Of a stretch of DNA of 64,000 nucleotides, positions 34,356-45,163 are shown in pieces. Numbering within the stretch: the first letter of the stretch is position 1; every line of letters starts with the position of its first letter. The notes beneath the pieces were generated by a model that saw only the letters and a list, made by a program, of their open reading frames with translations, was not told the DNA's origin and ran no database searches. The translations under genes were made by a program, and so were the position numbers. The stretch spans positions 1,280,335-1,344,334 of the forward strand of contig CP012822.1 of NCBI GenBank assembly GCA_001936135.1, read 5' to 3'. The DNA comes from Saccharomycopsis fibuligera x Saccharomycopsis cf. fibuligera (Eukaryota > Ascomycota > Saccharomycetes > Ascoideales > Saccharomycopsidaceae).

Positions 34356-35921
34356 TTAGTCAAAAGTCATCTTTTTACCTTTAAATTCGGTACTTGGTCT
34401 CTTTGGTGCGACACCACTTCTTTCTCTACCGCCTCTGTTACCACCAAAATTACCTCTTCCACCTCTTCCACCAAAACCACCTCTGTTACCACCAAAGTTG
34501 TTGTCTCTTGGTGGTCTTGGAGTAGAGTAATCCAATCTAACTGGTCTACCATCAAGATATTCACCATTAAGGGTTTCTAAAGCATGTTTGGCTTCTTCAA
34601 CAGAAGAAAATTGGACGTAACCGAAACCCTTTGGTTGTTCAGTTTCTGGATTGGTTGGAATTCTAGCACTAATAATTTGTCCGTATTCAGCAAAAGCCTC
34701 AGACAAAGTATCTCTGGTAGTCTTGAAAGACAAATTACCAACGAACAAAGTGTCAGATGGTTCAGATTTGACATCACCGAAAGTCTTGGCTCTCTCGTTA
34801 GCTCTGCTATTAGTTTGAGGTTTGGAAGTAGAGAAGTCTAAATTTATTGGTCTGCCATCAATTTCTTTCCCTTGAAATTCATCCAAAGCTTTTTGAGCAA
34901 ATTCTTTCGATTCAAAATCAACGTAACCGTAACCACGAGATTTACCAGATTCTCTTTCCATAATGACTCTTGCGGCCAAAACACCACCAATAGGTTCGAA
35001 CTCACTCTTTAACCAATCATCATCAATGTTCCAAGACAATCTACCGACGAACAAAGTAGCTGGTTCAGAGGTTTTAGCTTTTTTAGAAACTGGTTCTTCA
35101 GTTTCTTCGGCTTCACGCTTTTTAGATTCTTTTGGCTTTTCCTCGTCATCATCACTGGAGTCAGATGAGTCAGAAGATTCAGAAGAGTCACTAGAATCGG
35201 AATCACTAGAATCAGAAGAGGAAGAAGATTCCTTCTTTTCCTTCTTCTTGTCATCTTTCTCTTCATCATCAGAATCAGAATCAGAATCAGAATCAGAATC
35301 AGAATCAGAATCAGAATCAGAATCGTTGGAGTCTGAAGAGTCGCTAGAGTCTGACGAGTCGCTGGAAGATTCTTTCTCTTCTTCTTTTTTTTCTTCTTTC
35401 TTTTCTTCTTCATCGTCAGAATCAGAATCAGAATTAGAATCAGAATCAGAATTAGAATCAGAATCGTTAGAGTCAGAGCTAGAAGATTTGGTTTCCTTTT
35501 CGTCAGATTTTTCATCGTCAGAATCACTAGATTCTGAGTCAGAGCTAGAGGAACTAGAACTAGAAGAGCTAGATTCAGCCTTCTTAGTTTCCTTTTTAGT
35601 TTCCTTTTTAGTTTCCTTTTTAGTTTCTTTCTTTACTTGCTTTTTTGGCTTTTCTTCTTCTTCAGCATCACTAGAATCAGAATCGCTAGAATCAGAATCA
35701 GAATTAGAATCAGAGCTAGAGCTAGAGCTCGAACTGTCAGAATCAGAACCAGAATCAGAATCAGAATCAGAATCAGAATCAGAATCAGAATCAGAACTAG
35801 AGGTACTTTCGGATTCTTCTTCCTCCTTCTCTTCAGCAGCTTTAGTCACCTTCTTGGAATCTTTCTTAGCATCGACTTTGGAGACCTTGACAGCCTTGGA
35901 CTTGGATTCTTTCTTAGCCAT
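34356..35921 (-). CDS. NSR1: Nucleolin-like protein NSR1
   Basis: Nucleolar protein needed for pre-rRNA processing and 40S assembly. It has 521 residues with nucleolin architecture: a basic start (MAKKESKSKAVKVSK), a long acidic region (about 30-275) of Ser-Asp and Glu runs interrupted by KKETKKETKKE-type basic blocks, two RRMs (about 287-363, RNP2 LFVGRLSW; about 391-468, LFVGNLSF), and an RGG tail (about 475-505; GGNRGGFGGRGGRGNFGG). The acidic part is encoded by near-perfect hexamer arrays (TCAGAATCA-type, 35265-35325 and 35745-35795), likely to vary in length between strains. ATG 35921, TAA 34356. The start is secure because upstream DNA is a non-coding A-rich leader. Confidence 0.95.
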   Translation of the reverse strand: MAKKESKSKAVKVSKVDAKKDSKKVTKAAEEKEEEESESTSSSDSDSDSDSDSDSDSGSDSDSSSSSSSSDSNSDSDSSDSDSSDAEEEEKPKKQVKKETKKETKKETKKETKKAESSSSSSSSSSSDSESSDSDDEKSDEKETKSSSSDSNDSDSNSDSDSNSDSDSDDEEEKKEEKKEEEKESSSDSSDSSDSSDSNDSDSDSDSDSDSDSDSDSDDEEKDDKKKEKKESSSSSDSSDSDSSDSSESSDSSDSSDDDEEKPKESKKREAEETEEPVSKKAKTSEPATLFVGRLSWNIDDDWLKSEFEPIGGVLAARVIMERESGKSRGYGYVDFESKEFAQKALDEFQGKEIDGRPINLDFSTSKPQTNSRANERAKTFGDVKSEPSDTLFVGNLSFKTTRDTLSEAFAEYGQIISARIPTNPETEQPKGFGYVQFSSVEEAKHALETLNGEYLDGRPVRLDYSTPRPPRDNNFGGNRGGFGGRGGRGNFGGNRGGRERSGVAPKRPSTEFKGKKMTFD

Positions 35922-37196
35922 TGTGATAATTTATGTGTTAATAAAATTGATATTGGAGATATAAATAGTGGTTGCTTTCAGGAAACTTTTAAAAAGGTTA
36001 ATATCTTGGTATAATTTTTTTTTTTCACTTGTAAAACAGTCAAAGAAAAAAAGTAAAGAAAAAAATTTTTTTTTTCAGCTTCTGCGTTAAGCTGCATGAG
36101 ATGAGAAGAGGCCGGGTAGTCATAGTTGAATATTTTTTTGTTATGGTAACTTTCTCTGTCGTGTGAGAGAGACAAAGTAAACTACACCATCAAGTAACGG
36201 TAAGCTTCCTTAGTATTAATGATGAAAATTACATGGAACTCATCAGTTATGCAAGAACATATCCAAAACAGTATGTTGTATGGTAATAATATGAATATTT
36301 TTTAGAAAGGTAACGTCAAGTAAAGTAAAAGTAGAAAAAAAAATTAAAGAGCTCCTCACGAGGATATATTCTTGTTGGTAGATGTCCCAGACTGAGGCAC
36401 CCTTTGTATTATAAATTTGTTTCTTTTTTAATTTTTTTTAGGATTCTCTTTATTAGTATTTTATACACAGAAGATGCGCTGACGAATGAAGAATAGGGGA
36501 AAAAGTAAAAGTGCACACGACCCAGTGTATCGACTTATCAAGATAAGCGATGGATATGTCGCTGACAGAATCCGAACCGTTACACAGGAACGGCAGTTTC
36601 TGCTGCTAGCAGTTGGCCATTAATACATTAGTGTCATCACCACGTTTCTCGTAAGGCTCTGGAACTGGAATCCATCGCAGACACAAGACAAAAAGACTAA
36701 TGAGAACTGTCTGACGACTGCAGCACGATTATATCGCGTGAGCGGCATTCTCGCGGGGCAGTTGATGGCAATTGATTGAAATTCTTACCTTTCTTGTTTT
36801 TCCGCTGCAGGCTGCCCGCAAGGTGATGTGCCAACATGCGGCGCCGCCCGCTTTGCCTCTTGGCCCGCTTCCTATTTATACTCCCACGTTTCTGCTTTTC
36901 TTGCTCGATTTGTTCATTGCTCGTGCGAGCTTCGCCAAAAACATGCTTTCTTTTTATTTTTTAGGTTTCTGTACTCAACATGTATAGTGCTGGACTTTTG
37001 GTCTGCCTTTACTCAGAAAAGGTTTCTTCGATGTAATTTTCGTCACTATATATAGTGGAAGCTGGTTCCACTTGTGCTTGTAGTTTGAACTATCTTTTTC
37101 TTCTCTTTCCTTCGTATACTAAAAAATATTCAAAAGCAAACATAAAAAACAGAATCACTTCTGAACAAGGAAGACGAAAAGTCTAACAAAAAAAAA
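35922..37196. promoter_or_regulatory. Divergent promoter region NSR1 / PHO84
   Basis: 1275 bp. Near NSR1 there are A/T tracts. Toward PHO84 I see a perfect GATA palindrome CTTATCAAGATAAG (36534-36547), an inverted repeat CCGTT-N7-AACGG (36577-36593), two CACGTT sites (36641-36646 and 36885-36890) that match the core of Pho4 low-affinity sites, and a palindromic TATA region CACTATATATAGTG (about 37044-37057). The layout fits a phosphate-starvation promoter. All assignments are by motif. Confidence 0.5.
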
Positions 37197-38879
37197 ATGT
37201 CAGAAAAACAGGAAAACCTCACAAAAGGTGGAAATGCCGCTTTCCACAACTACATTAATGACTTTGCCAATGTCACTGATCCTTTAGAAAGAAGACGCTT
37301 GGCTTTGGAAAAAATGGATAACGAAGGCTTTGGCTGGGCTCAAATTAAAATAATTATTGTTGCAGGCGTAGGCTTCTTAACCGATGCCTACGATATATTT
37401 GCCATCAATTTGGGGGTGTCGATGTTGACTTATGCTTATTGGGGTGGTGATATTCCTTCTGCTACTGAAACTTTGTTAAAAGTATCAACCTCCGTCGGTA
37501 CAGTAATCGGGCAAATCGGTTTCGGTGCAATGGGCGATATTGTTGGTAGAAAAGGTGTTTATGGTTTAGAATTAATTGTGATGATAGCTGCCACTTTAAT
37601 TCAATGTGTCCTAGGCGAGTCTCCAGCAATTAATTTCGCTGCCATTTTTACGTTTTGCAGAATTATCATGGGTATAGGCATTGGTGGTGATTATCCATTA
37701 TCTTCCATTATCACTTCTGAATTTTCAACCACAAAATGGAGAGGAGCCATAATGGGTTCAGTTTTTGCTAACCAAGGGTGGGGCCAATTGCTTGCCGGTA
37801 TTGTTGCATTGGTATGTGTCGCTGCATACAAAGATGACTTGAATGATTCAAATGCTGTCGATCATTGTGGACCCAAATGCGTTAAAGCTTGTGACACTAT
37901 GTGGAGAATCTTGGTTGGTTTTGGATGTGTTCCAGCTTGTGCCGCTTTGTATTTCAGATTGACAATTCCTGAATCACCAAGATATACATTGGATGTTGAG
38001 CAAGATATTGGAAAAGCTTCTGCTGACACTGGAAAGTTTACCAGTGGTGGTAAAGGAAATGCTGACATTGATGCTATTGAGCAACTTAGAGTTACTGAAA
38101 TTAGAGAAAATGATGCTCCAGCTCCAAAAAGTGCTTCATTTTCTGATTTTTGCAGACATTTTGGCCAATGGAAACATGGTAAAATTTTGCTTGGTACTGC
38201 TGGTTCTTGGTTCATGTTGGATGTTGCTTACTACGGCTTGGGTTTGAACACCGCAAACATTTTGCAAACTATTGGCTTTGCTTCTTCTCAAAATGTTTAC
38301 AAAAAACTATACAATTCTGCTGCTGGTAACTTGATTTTGGTTTGTGCTGGTTCCATTCCAGGTTATTGGGTTTCTGTTGCCACTATTGACACTGTTGGTA
38401 GAAAACCAGTTCAAATAATGGGATTTGCTATTTTAACTGCCTTGTTGTGTATCATTGGGTTTGCTTACCATAAAATTAGTGAAAAGGGGCTTTTGGCATT
38501 ATTTATTCTTGCACAATTTTTCCAAAATTTTGGTCCAAATGTCACAACTTTTATTGTTCCTGGTGAATGCTTCCCAACTAGATACAGATCCACTGCTCAT
38601 GGTTTGTCCGCTGCTTCTGGTAAAGTCGGTGCTATTATTGCACAAACTGCACTTGGAACTTTAGTCAACCATGGTTGCTCAAAGGAAAACAAAAATTGCT
38701 TTTTACCACATGTCATGCAAATTTTTGCCCTTTTTATGTTGATTGGTTTCTTTTGTTCCTTTTTGATTCCGGAAACTAAAAGAAAGACTTTGGAACAATT
38801 GGCCGAAGAGTTGCATGGTGAATGTGAATATGAAGCCAAGGACGATGCAGTATCTTATGAAAGAAGCTCTCTGGTTTAA
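37197..38879 (+). CDS. PHO84: High-affinity phosphate/H+ symporter PHO84
   Basis: Plasma-membrane inorganic phosphate transporter of the major facilitator superfamily, phosphate:H+ symporter family. The 560-residue protein (S. cerevisiae 587) has about 12 membrane segments. Signature stretches are GVGFLTDAYDIFAINLGVSM, the MFS loop GAMGDIVGRKGVYG, GIGIGGDYPLSSIITSEF and, in the second half, GPNVTTFIVPGECFPTRYRS. A hydrophilic central loop lies at about 260-305. The tail LEQLAEELHGECEYEA is typical of the family. ATG 37197 follows an A-rich leader; stop TAA 38877. The promoter carries CACGTT motifs consistent with Pho4 control. Paralogues occur in Candida species (PHO84, PHO89 is unrelated). 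Confidence 0.95.
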   Translation: MSEKQENLTKGGNAAFHNYINDFANVTDPLERRRLALEKMDNEGFGWAQIKIIIVAGVGFLTDAYDIFAINLGVSMLTYAYWGGDIPSATETLLKVSTSVGTVIGQIGFGAMGDIVGRKGVYGLELIVMIAATLIQCVLGESPAINFAAIFTFCRIIMGIGIGGDYPLSSIITSEFSTTKWRGAIMGSVFANQGWGQLLAGIVALVCVAAYKDDLNDSNAVDHCGPKCVKACDTMWRILVGFGCVPACAALYFRLTIPESPRYTLDVEQDIGKASADTGKFTSGGKGNADIDAIEQLRVTEIRENDAPAPKSASFSDFCRHFGQWKHGKILLGTAGSWFMLDVAYYGLGLNTANILQTIGFASSQNVYKKLYNSAAGNLILVCAGSIPGYWVSVATIDTVGRKPVQIMGFAILTALLCIIGFAYHKISEKGLLALFILAQFFQNFGPNVTTFIVPGECFPTRYRSTAHGLSAASGKVGAIIAQTALGTLVNHGCSKENKNCFLPHVMQIFALFMLIGFFCSFLIPETKRKTLEQLAEELHGECEYEAKDDAVSYERSSLV

Positions 38880-39557
38880 GAAAATGTTATCTAATTTTTT
38901 TAGGCAACATTTGTTGAGTTACTTTTATTGTATTTTTATCTTTTCTTTTGGCTTGTTTGGTTTATCCAGTTTTATTTTATTTCACCATTATTTCTTTCAC
39001 TTCTCAAATATGCATTATAAATAACGGGCCCTGGAATTTTGGCTCCGATTATTTATTATAATCTCATATACTTTCTGCTACTATATCATTAGCTTTTTTT
39101 TTTTTTTATTACATATTTTTCATACTTTATTTCTTGTCGCTTTTAAATGCATATATCTTTCTGTACTTCAAAGCGTTCGTATTGTCCACTATAGATAGTA
39201 AGTTTTTGATGCTCTTGTTGCTACATTATAACTCATCGAGTTTCACAAAAGCTATTACTAATGCTATATTACAAACAAATACAATATAAATAAGCCAAAA
39301 ACAACCTTTTTTTAGACTAAGCATCATGAACAAAGAAGCTTGGCTAGACAGTAAACTCAAAAAAAGAAAGAAAAGCAAAAACCAAAGAACCAATAGCCAC
39401 GTTATGAAATAAAATAATACAGGCAAAAATTTGAGTAACAACTATCTAAAAGTCATGAAAACAGCAAATATAGAACAAAAAATGAAATAAAAATGTTAAT
39501 TGTGCAAAAGTTTTGAGAATTAAAAAGAAAAAAAGTTGTATAATATATAAGCCTACA
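38880..39557. other. Convergent intergenic region PHO84/PP2C
   Basis: 678 bp, very A/T-rich with T tracts at about 39090-39110. Presumed terminators of both genes. No gene seen. Confidence 0.5.
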
Positions 39558-41060
39558 TCAGAGAGCATCTCTTCTTCTAGAGAAAACAGCATCGTTGAGC
39601 TTCTCCTCTCTCAACTTTCCCGTTCTATCTATCATAGGCCATTTGCCCCACCCATTCAACCTTATGACTAAACAAGTGGCATTATCATCTCCGCCAATAG
39701 TCTCGACATAATGTACTAATTCTTCAGCGCCATTTTGAGGGGTACCTGCTTCAGCTCCTCTCATATTATAGTTAGCCATAATAATATCTGCCATTTCTTG
39801 ATCTGAACAATAATTGGTTACTCCATCACTTACTAGCATCAAAAAACATTCATCGCCACCAATACCAGAAACAGTTTGATTAATTAGTTCAGTACTATTT
39901 GATTGTTTGTTGATAAATGATGAATTACCAATAAGTAATGAACGTATCTCTGGTTCTGCTGTTATTCCTTTCGCTTTTGCATTGAAATCACCAAAAGATC
40001 TGGTATTCGCAAAATTTAAGAAGCGTTCTTCTCCAAAAGAATCAACATTGACGAAAAAATCCGAGCTATACTTTGTAAGTCTCATGTTTTCTATGGGAGA
40101 ATCAGGATGATGGTCAGAGGTTAAAGCATGGGCCGTTCCAAACTTATCCACTAAAAGGCATTTTGTATCTCCTAAATGAGAAACAGTTAATTTAGCCACA
40201 GACTGATCATCAAAATACATATTATTGGAATTGTTAGCTATTAGGTTGTATAAGAAAATTGATGTAGCAGTTGACCCACCAGGGGGAGGAGATCTGTCGT
40301 TATTACTCTTGGTATCTGCTTCAACTAAATGCCCAGTCATTAAATCGTAATCCATCTGCAAATAAGAATAAAGCAATCTCACTGGCAAGTCGTCCAATTG
40401 ACCTTGACTATCTCTCATTACTTTGTCGTAGTTCTTGCTAAGATTGCGAAGCCATCTTTTCCAATATATTCCACCAAACTTGGACTTTTTTTTATTTCCT
40501 TTTGTTGGCCTTAAGTATTCATCGTATTTTGAAATCAAGTCGTGAAGATACTCTTTGCTAAAGTCGCGCTGATCAAACGTCTCCACGTACTTGCTTAAAT
40601 TCTGGCTTAGAAATTTTGATATTTTGTCACTACCATGTCCATCGAAAACATTAAAATTGAATACCTGAAGACCTTCAATATTGCCGTTTAAATCCTTATT
40701 ATTTTGAAAGTTCTCTAAAAGCCTCTGACTTTCCTTGTTCATAAATCTTTGTAGCAATAACTGATTTACCTGGGAATTGAATTTGTTGAATGGTAAGTTC
40801 AATACCAGAGCACTATAGTTGTCTTCATTAGTGAAACGATTCACTCGCGATGAAAAGTGACCAAAATATTGGGCTGATTTCAATAGCGGAACTTTAAGCC
40901 GAGCATTGTATTTTCTAGATGAATGGTTTGCCAGATTATCTGCCTTCAAATTGTAATATGCAGTTGGTGAGGTGTCAGTGTAGTTGACATTGAAGTATAT
41001 GTAGTCTGAGACATTTCTAGTAAATGTTCGTCCAAAGGAAATGGCACATTTTCGTGTCAT
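39558..41060 (-). CDS. Mitochondrial-type PP2C protein phosphatase (PTC6-like)
   Basis: Mn/Mg-dependent Ser/Thr phosphatase of the PP2C/PPM family, 500 residues. Catalytic motifs are FNVFDGHGSDKISKFL (metal-binding Asp-Gly-His-Gly), VSHLGDTKCLLVDKFG, FANTRSFGDFNAK, LMLVSDGVTNYCSDQEMADI and ETIGGDDNATCLVIRL. Basic residues and hydrophobics at the N-terminus (MTRKCAISFGRTFTRN) could be a mitochondrial presequence. A long insert between the second and third motifs (TKGNKKKSKFGGIYWKRW and following) and the tail NGWGKWPMIDRTGKLREEKL resemble the fungal Ptc6/Aup1 group, which acts on mitochondrial pyruvate dehydrogenase and mitophagy. Ptc5 is the main alternative. Catalytic family certain; orthology moderate. 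Confidence 0.85.
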   Translation of the reverse strand: MTRKCAISFGRTFTRNVSDYIYFNVNYTDTSPTAYYNLKADNLANHSSRKYNARLKVPLLKSAQYFGHFSSRVNRFTNEDNYSALVLNLPFNKFNSQVNQLLLQRFMNKESQRLLENFQNNKDLNGNIEGLQVFNFNVFDGHGSDKISKFLSQNLSKYVETFDQRDFSKEYLHDLISKYDEYLRPTKGNKKKSKFGGIYWKRWLRNLSKNYDKVMRDSQGQLDDLPVRLLYSYLQMDYDLMTGHLVEADTKSNNDRSPPPGGSTATSIFLYNLIANNSNNMYFDDQSVAKLTVSHLGDTKCLLVDKFGTAHALTSDHHPDSPIENMRLTKYSSDFFVNVDSFGEERFLNFANTRSFGDFNAKAKGITAEPEIRSLLIGNSSFINKQSNSTELINQTVSGIGGDECFLMLVSDGVTNYCSDQEMADIIMANYNMRGAEAGTPQNGAEELVHYVETIGGDDNATCLVIRLNGWGKWPMIDRTGKLREEKLNDAVFSRRRDAL

Positions 41061-42402
41061 ATTAGCATTAAAGAAATAACCCTAATTACAACGAGCCTCT
41101 GAAGTCAGCCAGCAGTACTTGATATGCTTTTTGGAACGACTAGAGCAAAATTAACCCCCAACAAATAATCAATAACAACAAACATTTGATAATCATTCCT
41201 TTTTTTCCATCGCCGATTTCCTTTTTGGTTGTGATTTCGATGGGGAAGCGTTGCCGACGATGCGTGTGCCGATATTAGGTAAGCAAGGCCCCCACGCTCC
41301 GCCTGAGGTGTTCGTAGCACAAATGCATAGAAAATGCATTTTTCTTCAGAACATGCCATTGATTGCAAGCTATTGACGTACTTCAAAGGCATTTTTTTTT
41401 TAATGCTTAGCTGAAAGCTCTCCAGATAAAACTAGGCGTTAGTCAGTGGTATTTTCCCTACTAGTAAACTTTTTTTTTTATTGTTCAACAGTGCCTTTTT
41501 TAGACCCTGTCTACTGAGTGAAACTACCATAAATTTATTGTACCTAACAAATTCACAAATCTGAAATCCAACCAGTCTGTGTCCACAGTTGTAAGATAAA
41601 AACCCACTAGATTACATTTATTTAAGCAGAAAATTAAGCAGCTTGAACATATCACTGTATTAAAGTACATATATTTTGCTTATCAATATTTGCAACAAAA
41701 CAGTTATGACGTTGATATTAAGTTACATTCTGTCATTACTTAAAAAATCTAGAATATTTGAGATGTTTGGGTTCAAGTGCCCAAACCAAGAAAGCTTCTA
41801 CAAATATCTTTGAAATTTACGAGCGGAAATACTCAGCACAGTAAAGTAACTTTGTTCCTTGCATTTATTATTGAACGACCCATACCAAAGATAAAATTCA
41901 CCAACGAGTCAATGATATTTCCTTCGTAGCCTATGAAGCTGGAAAATAAGAGAGCAAATTTTATCGTTCATGAATATAGCCAACTGTAAAAAATTACCTA
42001 ACAAAGCTTGCCAATGGGGGTTTTCGATAATATACGTTATTCTACTCCAACCCAGTGCGGAAAATAACTACTTGTGAAGTTTGTTCAGATAGCATCAGGG
42101 TCACAGACAAAGTTCCAAAATGTGCATCAAAGATCATGAATTTATGTCTTGTAAGGCACTTTTGAATTCCGCAACAACATCGGTAGACTGAATTACTCAA
42201 AAATGAATGGCTGTGTTCTATTTGCCTACCATTGTTTTCAAAGGGCTCGCTCCAGAGGTCTTTTTCATTTTGAGAGCGGCAACAAGCCTTGTAGTTGAAA
42301 CATTCATAACATTGTCAAAGCAAATAAGGAATACCTACAATCTTATGAAACCAAGCTTAGACATCAGCAGTAGCTTCTATTAATAAGTGCCATAAATTTA
42401 AT
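41061..42402. other. Intergenic upstream of PP2C gene
   Basis: 1.34 kb without a supported gene. A 95-codon ATG frame on the minus strand (41392-41105) sits in the likely PP2C promoter and shows no domain. The rest has frequent stops. Confidence 0.45.
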
Positions 42403-42906
42403 TTAATGTTGATGGTCGAGGTTTTGCGGAACAAAATTTGCTGTACAGTTTTGTAGTTTCCAAAATAGATATTCAAGGAATTGAATACTCGGTGTAAATC
42501 CTGGCGGTACAGACTTTACTAGCTGGTCTGCTTTATAACTTAAAACATGATCCACAATTTTATGGCTTGAAAAATAGTTAATTCTTAGCCTTTTTCCAAG
42601 GACGTTAGGCTGTACCATTAATTCTATTGTCACCTTGTTTTGACTGTAGGCATCTTTATCTTTAATTGAAAGCATTTTTTTTTCGTGTATCTTTGCAGTG
42701 GTAAATTTTTCCGTCATATGCATCACTCCGTTTGACAACGCATGAATACGCAATACTTCAAAATTTCCCTTTTGGGAAACATAATTGTCATTTGAAACAA
42801 ATCTGCGGTTGTAGTGCCTCGAGAATCGAAACACAGGCAAGTGTTGCGAGGCAAATATGTCCCCAATGGCTGCCTTTAACTCGTTCTTCCCCTTCGCCTT
42901 ACATAA
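42403..42906 (-). pseudogene. Orphan open frame without ATG (possible gene remnant or exon)
   Basis: The minus-strand frame is open for about 168 codons but has no ATG at its beginning; a stop (TAG) lies at 42909-42907. It reads KGKNELKAAIGDIFASQH, then LPVFRFSRHYNRRFVSND, and continues to a normal-looking end QNLDHQH at TGA 42403. Amino-acid composition is balanced and protein-like, unlike the neighbouring non-coding DNA. I do not recognise it. It could be the last exon of a spliced gene (I found no clear upstream donor with ATG), a decayed gene, or chance. Confidence 0.3.
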
Positions 42907-42909
42907 CTA

Positions 42910-43321
42910 TGACTCTGAAATTGGCATGTCTGTTTAAAACATTCACGGTAGGTGTTTAGGTCCCTATTTTCCATTAATAGCAATTTTAGTCTACAAATGG
43001 AAGAATATAGAGGCTTTACATTGTCATTTGGTTATCAACATTTCGAAACTAAGGACTCACATCATTGGGGATAAGCTAATTCAAGTTAGAGATTCAAGGA
43101 AAAGTTGCATGCTAATAATTAATTAGTTCAAGAAGTAGATCAGGACAAAAAGACTCGTGCTAAATATCGACTCCTTCGTTTACCAATGCTAAGAATAAAG
43201 AAAGTAGTCTTGAGCTTTTTTATCAAGCAATTTTATCTTCCATTAAAACAAAGATCATGCCTTAAAGATCAGATCTGCAAAGAGAAATAGGGCATTGAAC
43301 TTTATTTATTCTTTTTTTTTC

Positions 43322-43376
<55 letters not shown>

Positions 43377-43704
43377 TTTAAACTGTAACTTTGCCGACCA
43401 AGACATCCGAGTATTAGCTTCCGACATAGGTATGATTTGCTTTAGATTTTTGTTTGTTTCGTACTGTTGCAATAGCAGTACTGTCCATTTCATCTTGTCC
43501 TTGAATTATATATAGTTGCAGCTTCCCCCATAAGACCTTTAGTACTATCCTTGAAAAGTTGCATTAGTGTGAACACCAATACTACGGCTCACAAGAACAA
43601 ATAGAGTTGCCTTCGTTATACTCTTACACACAATACATATTTCACAATCTTACTCAACTAGTAATACACCTAATTGGCACGAGTCACACATTAATACTCT
43701 CAGC
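42910..43704. other. Intergenic with long poly(T)
   Basis: 795 bp with no gene recognised. A pyrimidine tract (43312-43376) begins with TTTC repeats and passes into about 46 uninterrupted T. It lies about 330 bp upstream of the next ATG. Confidence 0.5.
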
Positions 43705-44583
43705 ATGCCCCTTATACATTCCAAATCAATTTCGCTACTATCACAACCCTCTTTCCGAAATGACATAACGTTCTACCAACCGTTAGGCAATGGTGCTGGG
43801 ACAGTCTTATCAACATCAGCATATAGTCTGTCGTTATCGAGTGACCAATACGGCCGAATGAAAAGATCGGTAAAACTAGACACCGCAAACAAGCACATAT
43901 TGCACAAAAATGCCAATTCAAATAAGAAAAATAACAATAGACTTGGGCGAAGCGGTAGTGTCCACTCACAGCCTCAACATCTAAGAAGAGCGAAATCAAC
44001 ATCCAGTATGAGAAGATCAAGCAACGATCCATCTTTGAAGGATAAAGAATATGGGGATGCATTCAATCCAATTGCAGAAGAGTCTGCGAGTTTACAGAAT
44101 GAAATGATTGAGTACGAAACCTCCCAAGTACCTTCTCCTAGAGTCGATCCATACCAAATGGCTAGACTTGAGATGCAGAAGATGCAAAAGGTACAAAGTA
44201 AGCAAAAACAACAAAAAAGTAAAAAGGAAAGTCATAAAAAGATGAGCCAAAAAGCTGCTGATGAGGTGCCAATGAGCAAATTTACAATAAGGAATCGAGT
44301 ATTAAGTAAGCGCAGTAAGAAATTGGAAAAAAGTAACAGTGAAAGAAGCAAAAATCCAGTAAACACTAGAGTGAAACATAGTACTGGCCCGTTGGTATTT
44401 TCAGTTAGTTTTGATGACGATAGTATAAGTGTTTTAAATAAGATGCTTGATCATGAAAATGACAAGTTGGCTGCCGAGAGTGCTCCCCGTTATGCGATTC
44501 CAATTCCAGTTGAAAAGAGAGTGATGACAAGAGGTGTATTGGAGCCAATACCCGAACTGGATAGGTTTTCTTTTGAAGACTAA
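43705..44583 (+). CDS. Unrecognised basic, disordered protein
   Basis: 292 residues from ATG 43705 to TAA 44581. The sequence is Ser/Lys/Arg-rich and looks largely disordered. The first ~50 residues contain several SLS-type motifs; RRAKSTSSMRRSSNDPS near residue 94 has RRxS-like sites for basophilic kinases. A helical Gln/Lys/Met segment follows (MARLEMQKMQKVQSKQKQQK). The C-terminal 60 residues are more ordered in composition (GPLVFSVSFDDDSISVLNKM; RGVLEPIPELDRFSFED) and may be the conserved part. No transmembrane segment or known domain is seen. A promoter with pyrimidine tract lies upstream. I cannot name a function. Confidence 0.75.
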   Translation: MPLIHSKSISLLSQPSFRNDITFYQPLGNGAGTVLSTSAYSLSLSSDQYGRMKRSVKLDTANKHILHKNANSNKKNNNRLGRSGSVHSQPQHLRRAKSTSSMRRSSNDPSLKDKEYGDAFNPIAEESASLQNEMIEYETSQVPSPRVDPYQMARLEMQKMQKVQSKQKQQKSKKESHKKMSQKAADEVPMSKFTIRNRVLSKRSKKLEKSNSERSKNPVNTRVKHSTGPLVFSVSFDDDSISVLNKMLDHENDKLAAESAPRYAIPIPVEKRVMTRGVLEPIPELDRFSFED

Positions 44584-45163
44584 CAATTCACTTCTATTTG
44601 CTAGCTTTGAAAAGTTACCACTTATTTTTTTTAACATGATAAAACTTGCATATAATTTCTCATTTTCCTTGAGATTTGATTCTTTTCTATGAATGGTGTT
44701 GATCACCCGCTTCTATTTTCGCTCTGTTATTTTAACTTCTTTCGTTCAATTTTATCACTTTATTGATTAACATAGTACTATGATACCTCTTTTTTTTTAG
44801 TTTTTGTTTTCACACCTACGTAAGATTGTTTAGTTTATGCTAAGCCGTGCATCAACATTTATGTTCTATTTTTTGACTGCTTCAAAACAAGATCAAAAGC
44901 TTAGATGTTTGAGAGGAAGAAAAATAATTAATTAAGAGTTGAATGCCGTTACGCATCCTATATACACGTATGTGTCTGTTTCAAAGTAGTTTTTTATTTC
45001 TAAACTTTTGCTTTCTATTTCTATTACAGTTACAGCCACTTTATCCTATTTTCAGGTTGACACCAATTGTTACCCCAATGAATATAAATGCAATATTACA
45101 AACTTGTGAATATGCTCTTGGTGAATTTATAGTAGCGAATTGAACCTTTACTTGTTGATTCTA
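44584..45163. other. Convergent intergenic region
   Basis: 580 bp of A/T-rich DNA between the unrecognised gene and the aldo/keto reductase. A 66-codon frame (44943-45143) has a hydrophobic look but no support. Presumed 3' flanks. Confidence 0.45.

Noticed and set aside
34963-35964. Open frame of 333 codons opposite NSR1 (Ser/Glu-rich)
   Set aside because: It is the mirror of the hexamer repeat coding the acidic region of NSR1; no independent features.
41105-41392. 95-codon ATG frame on the minus strand upstream of the PP2C gene
   Set aside because: Composition is unremarkable, it occupies the likely promoter of the phosphatase, and no domain is visible.
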